NCBI RefSeq assembly: GCF_028435365.1
Contig: NZ_JAGTJJ010000002.1
Coordinates: forward strand, 310,001 to 374,000
From: Polyangium jinanense
GTDB lineage: Bacteria > Myxococcota > Polyangia > Polyangiales > Polyangiaceae
Length of the DNA: 64,000 nucleotides
Direction: 5' to 3'
Shown: piece by piece, positions 1 to 8,273 of the stretch
Position numbering within the stretch: position 1 is the first letter of the stretch
How the letters are laid out: the number at the start of each line of letters is the position of its first letter
Translations under genes and position numbers: made by a program
Notes under the pieces: model-generated
Told to the model about the DNA's origin: nothing
Seen by the model: the letters and a program-made list of their open reading frames with translations, nothing else
Database searches by the model: none

Positions 1-265
1 CTACTGCGTCGACTCGCAGCGCTGCTCGGACAGCACGCACTGCCGGAGCTCGCGCGACCTCGTGCGCTGCAACCACTGCGTCGCGTGCGAGCGCTGCACC
101 CAGTGCTCCTACGTGGTCCGTTCCGTCGACTGCACCGAGTGCACGTACTGCTTCGGCTGCGTCGGGCTCGTCCGGAAAGACTTCCACATCCTGAACAAGC
201 CCTACGACCGCAGCACGTACTTCGCGATCACGAGCCGCCTCGCGCGCGAGCTCGGCCTCGGCTGA
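1..265 (+). CDS. Cysteine-rich repeat protein, 3' end only
   Basis: The reading frame is open from the left edge of the window, so the true start lies upstream. The visible 87 residues contain 12 cysteines, all in the first 53, mostly spaced C-x2-C or C-x5-C with Ser/Thr/Asp/Arg between. This pattern suggests a short repeating turn, either a metal-binding or a solenoid-like fold. The protein then ends in a cysteine-free tail containing ILNKPYDRSTYFAI. A Cys-repeat followed by an 'x-NKPY' tail recalls uncharacterised zinc-ribbon-like proteins I associate with candidate phyla radiation bacteria, but I cannot confirm a family. dtd follows 6 bases later and may be co-transcribed. Function unknown. 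Confidence 0.7.
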   Translation, partial: YCVDSQRCSDSTHCRSSRDLVRCNHCVACERCTQCSYVVRSVDCTECTYCFGCVGLVRKDFHILNKPYDRSTYFAITSRLARELGLG

Positions 266-271
266 GCGGCG

Positions 272-721
272 ATGCGCGCCGTCGTGCAGCGCGCCCTTTC
301 CGCACGCGTCGAGGTGAATGGCGAGGTCACAGGCCGCATCGGCCTGGGCCTCGTCGCGTTCGTCGGCGCCGAGAAGGGCGACGCGCAGGCCGACCTCGAC
401 TACGTCGTGAGCAAGGTCCTGGGCCTCCGCGTTTTTCCCGACGATCGCGGCAAGATGACCCGCGCGCTCGCCGACGTCGGCGGGGGCCTGCTCGTCATCA
501 GCCAGTTCACGGTCTTCGGCGACGTGCGCCGGGGCCTGCGCCCGAGCTTCGACGGCGCGATGGAGCCCGCGGGCGCCGAGGCGCTCTACGACCGCTTCGT
601 CGAGGCCGCCCGCAAGAGCGGCGTCCCGGTCGAGACCGGGCGCTTCCGTGCGGACATGCGGGTCTTCGTGGAGAACGACGGACCGGTCACGATCCTCGTC
701 GATTCGCGTCGCCTGTTCTGA
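272..721 (+). CDS. dtd: D-aminoacyl-tRNA deacylase
   Basis: This enzyme hydrolyses D-aminoacyl-tRNAs (and Gly-tRNA-Ala) in the cytosol, a proofreading step that keeps D-amino acids out of protein. The 149-residue length is typical. Both signature motifs are present: SQFT at residues 77-80 and NDGPVT at 135-140, the latter carrying the Gly-cis-Pro dipeptide that enters the active site of the partner subunit in the dimer. The N-terminus MRAVVQRALSARVEV matches the family start. The ATG lies 6 bases after the preceding stop and has no obvious Shine-Dalgarno sequence, so translation may be coupled to the upstream Cys-rich gene. Confidence 0.95.
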   Translation: MRAVVQRALSARVEVNGEVTGRIGLGLVAFVGAEKGDAQADLDYVVSKVLGLRVFPDDRGKMTRALADVGGGLLVISQFTVFGDVRRGLRPSFDGAMEPAGAEALYDRFVEAARKSGVPVETGRFRADMRVFVENDGPVTILVDSRRLF

Positions 722-765
722 CCGACTTCCCAGGTGCGGCCCGCGGCGGTACGTAACGGCTCACC

Positions 766-1740
766 ATGCACGTGATCGTGTTCGGAGCGGGCGCGCTCGG
801 GCGCATTTACGGTGTTCGCCTCGCCGCGGCGGGCGTTCAGGTCTCGTTCGTCGTCCGGCCCTCGCGCCTCGCCGAGACGTACTCGTTCGTCGTCGAGCAG
901 GTGAACGGGGACAAGCGCCGCGACGTCATCGCAGAGCCGCGCCGCATCGAGACGATCCCCGCCGACGCGACGCTCGTGCTCCTCGCGGTTCGTTTCGACC
1001 AGCTCGACCTCCTGCGCCAGAACCAGGACGACGCGCTCGCCGAGGCGCTCCGCCAGGGCCCCGGCGTGCCGCTCGTCGTGCTTACGCCCGTCCTGCCGCC
1101 GCAGCTCTCGGCGCTGGAGAAGGCGATCGGGCGGCGCGCCGTCAGCGCGATGCCGGGCGTCGCGGGGTACGTGGACGACGTCGACGATCGTGGCGTCGTT
1201 CGCTACTGGTCGACGGGCATCGTCTCGACGCTCCTCGACGACGACGCCTCGGGCCCTGCGCACTCGATGTCCCGCGACGCGCTCGAGGTCCTCGCTCGGC
1301 GCCTCACGAACGGCGGCTTGCCCACGCGCTTCGAGCGCGACGTCGCCTCGCTCGACGCCGCCAGCACCGTCTCGTTTTTCCCGCTCATCGCGTCGATCGA
1401 CGCGGGCCGCGGCATCGACGGCGTGCTCCACGACAAGGACCTCCTCGACACCGCGCTCGCGGCCGCCAAGGAGTGCGAGGGCCTCGCGAAAAAGCTCGGC
1501 AAGGTCGCGCCGTGGGCGCACGTGCTCACGCGGTTTGTCGGGCCGTACACCATCAAGCCGGGCGTCGCCCTCGCGCGCCGCCTCGCGCCCGAGACCGTAC
1601 GCTTCGTCGAGCGTCACTTCGGCCCGAAGCTCCACGCCCAGCACCTCGCCATGGGCGACAGCATCCGCGAGCTCGGCCGCGAGCAGGGCCTCGACATGCC
1701 CCAGCTCGAACACCTCATGCAGCGGCTCCGCGCGTCATGA
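766..1740 (+). CDS. Ketopantoate reductase-like (ApbA/PanE family) NADP-binding protein
   Basis: The 324-residue protein starts with a Rossmann fold: GAGALG at residues 7-12 after a beta strand, as in ApbA/PanE proteins. The overall length fits the family. The central part where PanE carries its catalytic Lys inside an N-K-x-x-x-N context reads instead ERDVASLDAAST, without that Asn-Lys pair. A canonical ketopantoate reductase activity is therefore doubtful, and the gene may be a paralogue with another oxo-acid or imine substrate. Its stop (TGA) abuts the stop of convergent pdxA, so that the palindrome TCATGA at 1735-1740 ends both genes. Confidence 0.75.
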   Translation: MHVIVFGAGALGRIYGVRLAAAGVQVSFVVRPSRLAETYSFVVEQVNGDKRRDVIAEPRRIETIPADATLVLLAVRFDQLDLLRQNQDDALAEALRQGPGVPLVVLTPVLPPQLSALEKAIGRRAVSAMPGVAGYVDDVDDRGVVRYWSTGIVSTLLDDDASGPAHSMSRDALEVLARRLTNGGLPTRFERDVASLDAASTVSFFPLIASIDAGRGIDGVLHDKDLLDTALAAAKECEGLAKKLGKVAPWAHVLTRFVGPYTIKPGVALARRLAPETVRFVERHFGPKLHAQHLAMGDSIRELGREQGLDMPQLEHLMQRLRAS

Positions 1741-2787
1741 CGCGCGCGCGGTGAGCGACGCGCGCCCCTCGACCTTCGCGAGCCTGAGCGCGAGCCCGAG
1801 GGCGCTCTCCATCCCGCGTGGATCGGCCTTGCCCATGCCCGCGATGTCGTAGCCCGTCCCGTGATCGACGCTCGTGCGGATCACGGGCAGGCCGAGCGTC
1901 ACGTTCACCGCTTCGCCAAACCCCACGAGCTTGCACGGGATCGTCGCCTGATCGTGGTACATCGCGACGACCCCGTCGAAGGCCCCCGCCGCTTGTTTGC
2001 GGAACGCGGTCTCGGCGCCGAGCGGGCCTGCGAGCGTCGCGGAAAACCCGCCCGCAGAGAGCCGCTCGTTCGCGCGCTCGATCCCCGGCTTGATGCACGT
2101 CTCCTCTTCGATCCCGAGCATCCCGCCCTCGCCCGCGTGCGGGTTCAGCGCCGCCACGGCCACGCGCGGCGCTTCCATGCCGAGCGATCGCAGCAGCCGC
2201 ACGAGCCAGTAACAGCTCGTCGACACCGCCTCCGGCGTCACGGCCGTCGGGACCTCGGCGAGCGGCAGGTGCGTCGTGACGAGCGCCGTCGTGATGTTCG
2301 CCGCGCGAAACGCCATCACCACCTCGCGCGCCCCGAGCCGCGCCGCGAGATGCTCCGTATGTCCTGAAAAACCTTTCGCCCCCCGCGCGCCGCTCGTCGC
2401 GATCGCGAACTTCGACACCGGCCCCGTCACGAGCGCGGCGGCCGTGCCGTCCGTCACGAGCGCGAGCGCCTCGTTCACCCACGCGAGCTGCACGGCGCCG
2501 GCCTCGCGATCGGGCGCGCCGGGTCGCGCGAGCGACGAGAGCTGCGTACTCGGCCCCCACACCCCGATTTCCCCGAGCGCGAGCGACTCGATCTCCGGCG
2601 CGTTTTTCACGACGCGAAACCTCGCCGCCGCGATCTTCCCGTCGTGCGCCGCGCGCCTCAGCGTCTCGGCGTCGCCGACGAGCACGCACCGCGCCTCGGC
2701 CTCGGCGTTCGCGGCTGCGTGCACCGCGACCTCGGGCCCGATTCCGCTCGGGCAACCCACGCTCACGGCGATCGTTACCCTCTTCAT
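1735..2787 (-). CDS. pdxA: 4-hydroxythreonine-4-phosphate dehydrogenase
   Basis: PdxA oxidises 4-phosphohydroxy-L-threonine with NAD(P)+ in the DXP-dependent pyridoxal phosphate pathway. The 350-residue protein has the family N-terminus with GCPSGIGPE near residue 11, the substrate/metal motif GHTEHLAARLG, NPHAGEGG in the middle and YHDQATIPCK, whose His and Asp help to bind the divalent metal and phosphate. The ATG overlaps the stop of the upstream OmpR-type regulator by 4 bases (ATGA), so the two are translationally coupled. The 3' end shares a palindromic stop with the convergent PanE-like gene. Confidence 0.93.
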   Translation of the reverse strand: MKRVTIAVSVGCPSGIGPEVAVHAAANAEAEARCVLVGDAETLRRAAHDGKIAAARFRVVKNAPEIESLALGEIGVWGPSTQLSSLARPGAPDREAGAVQLAWVNEALALVTDGTAAALVTGPVSKFAIATSGARGAKGFSGHTEHLAARLGAREVVMAFRAANITTALVTTHLPLAEVPTAVTPEAVSTSCYWLVRLLRSLGMEAPRVAVAALNPHAGEGGMLGIEEETCIKPGIERANERLSAGGFSATLAGPLGAETAFRKQAAGAFDGVVAMYHDQATIPCKLVGFGEAVNVTLGLPVIRTSVDHGTGYDIAGMGKADPRGMESALGLALRLAKVEGRASLTARAS

Positions 2788-3524
2788 GCGAGCATCGCCC
2801 TCCGCAGCTCGGCCGCGGGCGTGTTCAGATGGTCCGGTGCTTCGAGCTTGTAGCCCGCGCCTCGCAGCGTCACGAGCGGCAGCGCGACGCCGAGCTTCGA
2901 GCGCAACCTCCGCACGTGGATGTCCACCGTGCGAGGGCCACCTTCATACCGCGACCCCCAGACCTTCACGAGCAGCTCCTCACGCGACACGACCTTGCCG
3001 CGCTTCTCGCAGAGGTACGAGAGCAGCGCGAACTCCTTCGCCGTGAGTGGCACGCTGCGCCCGTCGATGCACGCCTCGTGCGCCGATCGATCGACGACGA
3101 GCGCGCCGACCTTCACGCGCTCCTCCGTGGCGAACTCGCTCTTCTGCCACTCGGCCTTGCGGATGCGCGCGTAAAGCTCCGCCGGCACGTACGGCGAGAG
3201 GACGAAATCGTCGAAGCCGCTCGCGGGATCCATCCGCGCGACCTGCGACACCGAGACGGCCGCGATCGCCGGCACGCCCGTGAGCCGCGGCTCGCGCCGG
3301 AGCGCCCGGAGCGCGGAGGCCGCGAGGTCCGGCCGCTCCGGCGTCTCCACGAGGATCGCCCGCGCCTCGTCGTCCTCGCGCTGGAAACACCGCGCGGGTT
3401 CGTCCCACAGATCGAGCGTGCGCACCGTGGCGCCGAGGCCACGCAGCACGCTCGCCGCGCCCTCTTCGCGTTCCAGCTCGGGACCGTGCCCGACGATGAC
3501 GATGAACGACGAGCGGCGCGACAT
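2784..3524 (-). CDS. OmpR-type transcriptional regulator with degenerate receiver domain
   Basis: The 246-residue protein has a C-terminal winged-helix DNA-binding domain of the OmpR/PhoB type (about residues 135-230). Recognition features include LTAKEFALLSYL, SREELLVKVWG, the RTVDIHVRRLRSKLG helix and a terminal RGAGYKL wing. The N-terminal 120 residues have receiver-like spacing but lack the key acids: strand 1 reads IVIVGHG instead of ending in Asp-Asp, the phosphoacceptor position reads ILVETPE with Glu60 in place of Asp, and the conserved Lys near strand 5 is replaced (FVLSPY). Phosphorylation is therefore unlikely. The gene is the first of a two-gene unit with pdxA and has a plausible promoter just upstream. 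Confidence 0.88.
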   Translation of the reverse strand: MSRRSSFIVIVGHGPELEREEGAASVLRGLGATVRTLDLWDEPARCFQREDDEARAILVETPERPDLAASALRALRREPRLTGVPAIAAVSVSQVARMDPASGFDDFVLSPYVPAELYARIRKAEWQKSEFATEERVKVGALVVDRSAHEACIDGRSVPLTAKEFALLSYLCEKRGKVVSREELLVKVWGSRYEGGPRTVDIHVRRLRSKLGVALPLVTLRGAGYKLEAPDHLNTPAAELRRAMLA

Positions 3525-3533
3525 CGGGCGTCG

Positions 3534-3561
3534 CTATAAAGCTCATGCTGCGGCGCGGCAA
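3534..3561 (-). promoter_or_regulatory. Candidate sigma-70-type promoter for the OmpR-type regulator gene
   Basis: Read on the minus strand, TTGCCG (3561-3556) is followed by a 16-base spacer and TTATAG (3539-3534), good matches to -35 and -10 elements. Only 9 bases separate the -10 hexamer from the ATG at 3524, so the transcript would begin at or within a few bases of the start codon. The assignment rests on pattern alone. Confidence 0.45.
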
Positions 3562-3585
3562 GCGTGAGCCTGCCGCGCCGGATCT

Positions 3586-5034
3586 TCAGCCGATCTTGGT
3601 GCCGCCCACGGTGATCTTGTCGATCTTGATCGTCGGGCATCCGACGCCGACGGGAACGCTCTGGCCGTCCTTGCCGCACGTCCAGATGCCGTCGGAGATC
3701 GCGAGATCCGTGCCGAGCATCGTGACCTTGCCGAGCACGTCGGGGCCGTTGCCGATGAGGTTCACGCCCTTCAAAGGCCGCGTGATCTTGCCGTCCTCGA
3801 TCAGGTAGCTCTCGGTCAACGAGAACACGAAGTCGCCGTTCGAGATGTCGACCTGGCCGCCGCCAAACTTCTTGGCGAACACGCCGCGTTTGACGGTGCG
3901 CACGATCTCCTCCGGATCGTGCGGACCCGCGAGCAGGATCGTGTTCGTCATACGCGGCAGGGGCGCGGCGCCGAAGCTCTCGCGCCGGCCGTTGCCCGTG
4001 GGCTTGAGCTTGTAGTGCTTGGCCGAGAGCCTGTCGTGCATGTAGCCGGCGAGCGTGCCGTTCTCGATGAGCACGCTCCTTCCGGGCTCGTTGCCCTCGT
4101 CGTCGACGTTGATCGCGCCGCGCGAGGAGAGCAGCGTCGCGTCGTCGACCACGGTGCAGAGCGGGCTCGCGACCGGCTCGCCGACCTTGCCCGCGTAGTT
4201 CGACGTGCCCTTCCTGTTGAAGTCGGCTTCGAGCCCGTGGCCCACGGCCTCGTGCAAGAGGATGCCGCTGTCGCCGGGGCCGAGCACCACGTTCATCTCG
4301 CCGGCCGGCGCCTCTTCGGCGTCGAGCATCGTCGCTGCCTGCCGCGCGGCTTCGCGGGCGTGCATCTCCGGCGAATGATCGGCGAAGTAGGCTGTGAGCG
4401 TGGTTCGTCCGCCGCCGCCGCTCGATCCTTCCTGGCGTTTGCCGTCGCGCTCGGCGATCGCGCGCACGCCGAAGCGGAAGAGCGGCTGTACGTCGTGCGC
4501 CATCACGCCGTCGCTCGTCGCGAGCAGGATCTCGCGGATCTCCTCGGAAAAACTCGCCTCGGCCTTCACGATGTGCGGGCCCTCGGCGAGGGCCGCGGCG
4601 CTCGCGCGTTCGAGCAGCGCGCGCTTCTCCATGCCGGGCACGTCGAGCGTGACGAGCGGCACGTCGTAGCGGTTCGGAATGTCGCGGAACCTCGGCAGCA
4701 CGTGCGTCGTGCCGCCCGCGCTCGTGGCGATCTGCGCGGCGGTCTCGGCGGCGCGCTTCATCGACTCCCACGAGAGATCCTCGGTGTAGGCGTAGCCTGT
4801 CGCGTCGCCGCGCTGCACGCGCACGCCGACGCCCATGGAGACGCCGCGCGAGGCGGCCTTGAGGATGCCTTCGTCGAAGGAGAAGCCGCCGCCGGCGCGG
4901 TATTCGAAGAACAGATCGGCGTACTCGCCGCCCTTGGAGAGCGCGACGGCGAGGAGCCGGCCGCACAGGTCGGCGTCGATCTCGTTGTCCCCGCCCGGCG
5001 CGAACGGGGCACGATAGGCAGCGCTTCTTGTCAT
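3586..5034 (-). CDS. tldD: Metalloprotease TldD homologue
   Basis: TldD forms a heterodimer with TldE/PmbA. The zinc protease degrades unfolded peptides and, in E. coli, processes microcin B17 and the CcdA antitoxin. The 482-residue protein carries the zinc motif HEAVGH at residues 261-266, followed by the conserved glycine-rich barrel segments, and ends with a typical GxPTIKIDKITVGGTK tail. Length and motifs match TldD rather than TldE, which lacks the metal motif. No tldE is visible in the window. The ATG at 5034 is preceded by TACATT about 9 bases upstream, a possible -10 element, and the gene is divergent from the HemJ/CopD-like gene. Confidence 0.93.
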   Translation of the reverse strand: MTRSAAYRAPFAPGGDNEIDADLCGRLLAVALSKGGEYADLFFEYRAGGGFSFDEGILKAASRGVSMGVGVRVQRGDATGYAYTEDLSWESMKRAAETAAQIATSAGGTTHVLPRFRDIPNRYDVPLVTLDVPGMEKRALLERASAAALAEGPHIVKAEASFSEEIREILLATSDGVMAHDVQPLFRFGVRAIAERDGKRQEGSSGGGGRTTLTAYFADHSPEMHAREAARQAATMLDAEEAPAGEMNVVLGPGDSGILLHEAVGHGLEADFNRKGTSNYAGKVGEPVASPLCTVVDDATLLSSRGAINVDDEGNEPGRSVLIENGTLAGYMHDRLSAKHYKLKPTGNGRRESFGAAPLPRMTNTILLAGPHDPEEIVRTVKRGVFAKKFGGGQVDISNGDFVFSLTESYLIEDGKITRPLKGVNLIGNGPDVLGKVTMLGTDLAISDGIWTCGKDGQSVPVGVGCPTIKIDKITVGGTKIG

Positions 5035-5171
5035 GGGCCCACCAATGTAGAGCGCGCCCCTGGATCGGTCGAGCCGAAGGCCCGGAAATCCGGCCTTGGC
5101 GTGTGGTTTCTCGCGGCCGCGGGCGCAGAAAAGTCGACGTCGCTCGGGCGACGCGGTAACGCGGTTTCACG

Positions 5172-5594
5172 ATGAACGGACCCCAGATCGCCCTCGTGTG
5201 GCTCCACGTGTCGGGCAACCTCGTCTGGATCGGCTCGATCCTCGCGGTCGCGTTCGCTCTCACGGCGGGTGGGGCGGACCCGAAGGTCCGCGGTGCGCTC
5301 GGGGAGCGGATCTACCGGCTGCTCAGTGTGCCTGCGTTCGTGCTTTCGTTCGTGACTGGCGTCGCGCGTCTCCTGATGGACACGCGTTACTACCTCGTCG
5401 AGCACCACTGGATGCACGGCAAGCTGTTCTTCGCGCTCGTGGTGATCGGGATCCACCACGTGATCGGCGGCCGGGCGAAAAAGCTCTCGCGGGGAACTGT
5501 GCAGGACGCCGGGCCGACTGCTATGATGTCAGTGATCCTCGCGGTGTCGGCGGTCATCGCCGCCTTCTTCGCGGTTTTCAAGCTGCCGAACTGA
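5172..5594 (+). CDS. HemJ/CopD-family four-helix membrane protein
   Basis: The 140-residue protein has four hydrophobic segments (about residues 5-28, 48-65, 80-100, 115-137). Conserved features of the HemJ/CopD superfamily are visible: a His in the first helix (WLHVSGNLVW), an arginine-containing second region (IYRLLSVPAF) and a His/Lys motif opening the third helix (WMHGKLFFAL) that ends in HH. HemJ oxidises protoporphyrinogen IX in heme synthesis, whereas CopD-like proteins have been linked to copper. The segment around the second helix and W-x-HGKL favours HemJ, but the first helix lacks the usual HemJ motif. hemD lies about 10 kb away on the other strand. Confidence 0.7.
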   Translation: MNGPQIALVWLHVSGNLVWIGSILAVAFALTAGGADPKVRGALGERIYRLLSVPAFVLSFVTGVARLLMDTRYYLVEHHWMHGKLFFALVVIGIHHVIGGRAKKLSRGTVQDAGPTAMMSVILAVSAVIAAFFAVFKLPN

Positions 5595-5634
5595 AAAAAT
5601 CGGGATCTCGGCTCGCCTGAGATCGCCCGGTTTT
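5595..5634 (+). terminator. Probable intrinsic terminator after the HemJ/CopD-like gene
   Basis: Directly after the stop codon an A-run is followed by an imperfect stem in which GATCTC (5604-5609) pairs with GAGATC (5618-5623), extended by G/C pairs with small bulges. A TTTT run at 5631-5634 ends it. This fits a rho-independent terminator. Confidence 0.55.
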
Positions 5635-5772
5635 CGTCTCGATATTCCGTTCGCACGTGACCGCGCTTGTGCGCGGCTCGTCGTTCCGTTAGATCGTTAA
5701 TCGTGGATGAGGCGGCGCGAAGCGTCGCGTCGCGTCGTCCCCGGTCGCTCTCTCGAGGAGAATCCCATCGCC

Positions 5773-8223
5773 GTGGCGGTCGATCGCGACAAGGTGCTCC
5801 GAGCAGCGCAGAAGTTCGTCGAAGGCAAGCGCTGGGACAAAGCGATCGCCGAGTTCCAGAAGCTCATCGCCGAAGATCCGAAGGACGTCCGGGTCCTGCT
5901 CAAGATCGGCGACTGCCACCTCAGGATCGAGCAGTACGCCGAGGCCATCGAGACGTACGAGATCGTGGCGCGGCTCTACATCGAGCAGAAGCCGCCCGAG
6001 CCGCTCAAGTCGATCCGCGTCTACCGTCAGATCCTGGAGATCATCGACAAGCGCGCGCCGAAGCTCCTCGAGCGGTTCGGTTATGTGCTGCCGCGCCTCG
6101 CGGAGCTCTACACGCAGCTCGGCCTGACGAGTGACGCGGCCGCGGCGTACGACGACATCGCGAACCGCCTACACAAGGCGAACAAGGATCGCGAGGCGAT
6201 CGAGCCGCTGAAGAAGGTCGTTGATCTCGACCCGCACAACCCCGTGCCGCGCCTGCGCCTCGCCGAGGCGTACAGCCGCATCAAGGACACGCCGGCGTCG
6301 ATCGCGCAGCTCGGACAAGCGGCGGAGGTCCTCGTCAAGATGGGCCGGCGCGACGACGCGCTGAAGGTCCTCGACCGGCTGCTCACGATCAAGGCCGAAG
6401 GCAGGTACGCCAAGGTCGCGGCGAAGATGTACCTGGAGCGCGCGCAGCAGACCGACGCGATGACCGCGCTCGCGAAGCTCCAGATCTCGTTCAAGGAAAA
6501 CCCGAAGGACCTCGAGACGCTGAGCTTGCTCGCGAAGGCCTTCGACAAACTCGGTCAGGCGCCGAAGGCGACCGAGGTCCTGAAGGAGGCCGCGCGCCTC
6601 GCGAAGGAGGCCAAGAAAAACGACGAGTTCAACGAGCTCGTCGACGCGCTCCTCGCGCGCGCGCCGCACGACGATGCGGTCCGGCAGCTCGCGGCGCAGC
6701 GGCCCGCGGCGCCGCGCAAGCAGGTCGAGGAAGACTCGGTCATCGTCGTTCAGGAGGTCGAGGAGGAGGAGTACGATTACGTCGAGGACCTGCCGCCCGA
6801 GTCCTCGGAGCCGCCGATCCCGCTCCAGCCCTCGCATCACGACGACGACGCCCTGCGCGCGCGGCACATCCTGCAGCGCGCCGAGGCGGCCCGGAGCCAG
6901 TACGACTACGCCAACGCGATCGCGATCCTGCTCGACGGCGTGGCCATGGTGCCGAGCTCGCACGAGCTGCGATCGCGGCTCGTCGACGTGCTCAAGGAGG
7001 CCGGCGACGAAGAAGGCGCCATCCGCCAGATGCTGATCTTCGCGCAGCGCCTGAGCGTCGACGGCGACGTGCGGAGGGCGGCGGAGCTGCTCGACGAGGT
7101 CCGCCTCATGGATCCCGCGCAGCCCGAGGCGATCCAGATGCTGCGCGCGCTCGGCTACCAGGTCGAGGCGCCGCAGCCGCAGCCGCAGCAGGTTTACCCG
7201 CAGCAACAGGGCTACCCGTATGCGCCGCAGCCCGGGCAGCTCGGCGCGCTCGACGATCCGTTCACGGGCGTTCAGGCGCAGCAGCACCACGGCTACGCGC
7301 CGCAGCCGCAGTACCCGCCGCAGCCGCAGTACCCGCCGCAGCAGCCCGCGCCGACGCGCAGCCAGACGGGGCACGTCCTCGACGAGGACGTCCTCGAGCA
7401 GATCGATTTCTACGCGAACCAGGGCATGCTCGACGACGCGCGCGCCATGCTCGACGAGCAGCTCGCGCTCCTGCCGAACCACCCGCTCCTGCTCTACAAG
7501 CGCGCCGAGCTCGAGCAGATGGGCCGGCCGTCGTACGTGCCGGAGCTGCCGGGCGGCGGCAGCGGGATCCTCACGAAGAAGAGCGAGTATCCCGCGGATG
7601 ACGGCTTTGCCGACATCCAGAACATGATCAACAACATCGAATTCGAGCCGGCGGCGGCGGCGGCGCCGGCCGAATTCCCCGGGGTCAACGTCGACACGAT
7701 CTTCCAGCAATTCAAGGCTGGCGTGCAGGCGCAGATCTCGGACGCGGACGCGGCCACGCATTACGATCTCGGCGTCGCCTATCGCGAAATGGGCATGTAC
7801 ACGGACGCGATCGGCGAATTCGAGGTCGCGGCGCGGGACCCGTCGCGCGAATGCGTGTGTCGGTCGGTGATCGGGATGATCCACCTGCAGCTCGGCAATG
7901 TGGACGCGGCGATCGACGCGTTTCTGCGCGGGCTCGAGGCGCGGCAGAAGACGCGGGAGCAGGAGCTCGCGCTCGCGTACGAGCTCGCGGACGCGTACGA
8001 GGCCCGGAAAAACCCGGAACAGGCGCTCTATTACTTCAAGCGCGCCGGGCAGATCGATGCGAATTATCGGGATCCGCGCGGCGGCGTGCAGGATCGTATT
8101 CGTCGGCTGGAGCCGATCCCGGGGCCGGCCAAGCAGGCAAAGGCCGTCGGCGCGGAGCTCCTCGGCGACGATTTCGATCTCGCGTTCGACGATCTGCTCA
8201 GCACCAGCAAAGGCAAGCTGTAG
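5773..8223 (+). CDS. Long TPR-repeat protein
   Basis: I chose the GTG at 5773 because GAGGAG lies 12 bases upstream and the protein-like sequence starts there (VAVDRDKVLRAAQKFVEGK); an ATG at 5707 is an in-frame alternative. The 816-residue protein is mostly tetratricopeptide-type helical hairpins: roughly residues 1-310 and 365-470, then again near the C-terminus (about 660-780). These are separated by an acidic stretch (EEEEYDYVEDLPPE) and a flexible Pro/Gln/Tyr-rich linker near residues 485-560. There is no signal peptide or membrane segment, so it is probably a cytosolic scaffold. Partner and process are unknown. Myxobacteria use many such proteins in motility and signalling, but nothing here shows which. 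Confidence 0.85.
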   Translation: MAVDRDKVLRAAQKFVEGKRWDKAIAEFQKLIAEDPKDVRVLLKIGDCHLRIEQYAEAIETYEIVARLYIEQKPPEPLKSIRVYRQILEIIDKRAPKLLERFGYVLPRLAELYTQLGLTSDAAAAYDDIANRLHKANKDREAIEPLKKVVDLDPHNPVPRLRLAEAYSRIKDTPASIAQLGQAAEVLVKMGRRDDALKVLDRLLTIKAEGRYAKVAAKMYLERAQQTDAMTALAKLQISFKENPKDLETLSLLAKAFDKLGQAPKATEVLKEAARLAKEAKKNDEFNELVDALLARAPHDDAVRQLAAQRPAAPRKQVEEDSVIVVQEVEEEEYDYVEDLPPESSEPPIPLQPSHHDDDALRARHILQRAEAARSQYDYANAIAILLDGVAMVPSSHELRSRLVDVLKEAGDEEGAIRQMLIFAQRLSVDGDVRRAAELLDEVRLMDPAQPEAIQMLRALGYQVEAPQPQPQQVYPQQQGYPYAPQPGQLGALDDPFTGVQAQQHHGYAPQPQYPPQPQYPPQQPAPTRSQTGHVLDEDVLEQIDFYANQGMLDDARAMLDEQLALLPNHPLLLYKRAELEQMGRPSYVPELPGGGSGILTKKSEYPADDGFADIQNMINNIEFEPAAAAAPAEFPGVNVDTIFQQFKAGVQAQISDADAATHYDLGVAYREMGMYTDAIGEFEVAARDPSRECVCRSVIGMIHLQLGNVDAAIDAFLRGLEARQKTREQELALAYELADAYEARKNPEQALYYFKRAGQIDANYRDPRGGVQDRIRRLEPIPGPAKQAKAVGAELLGDDFDLAFDDLLSTSKGKL

Positions 8224-8273
8224 CTCTCGCAATTCGTCCCAGCATCATCCTCCGCGGTGTATCGTGTCGTCTC

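Noticed and set aside
3113..5263. 716-codon minus-strand frame overlapping tldD and the regulator
   Set aside because: It crosses the ends of two convincing genes in another frame and is Arg-rich without any motif.
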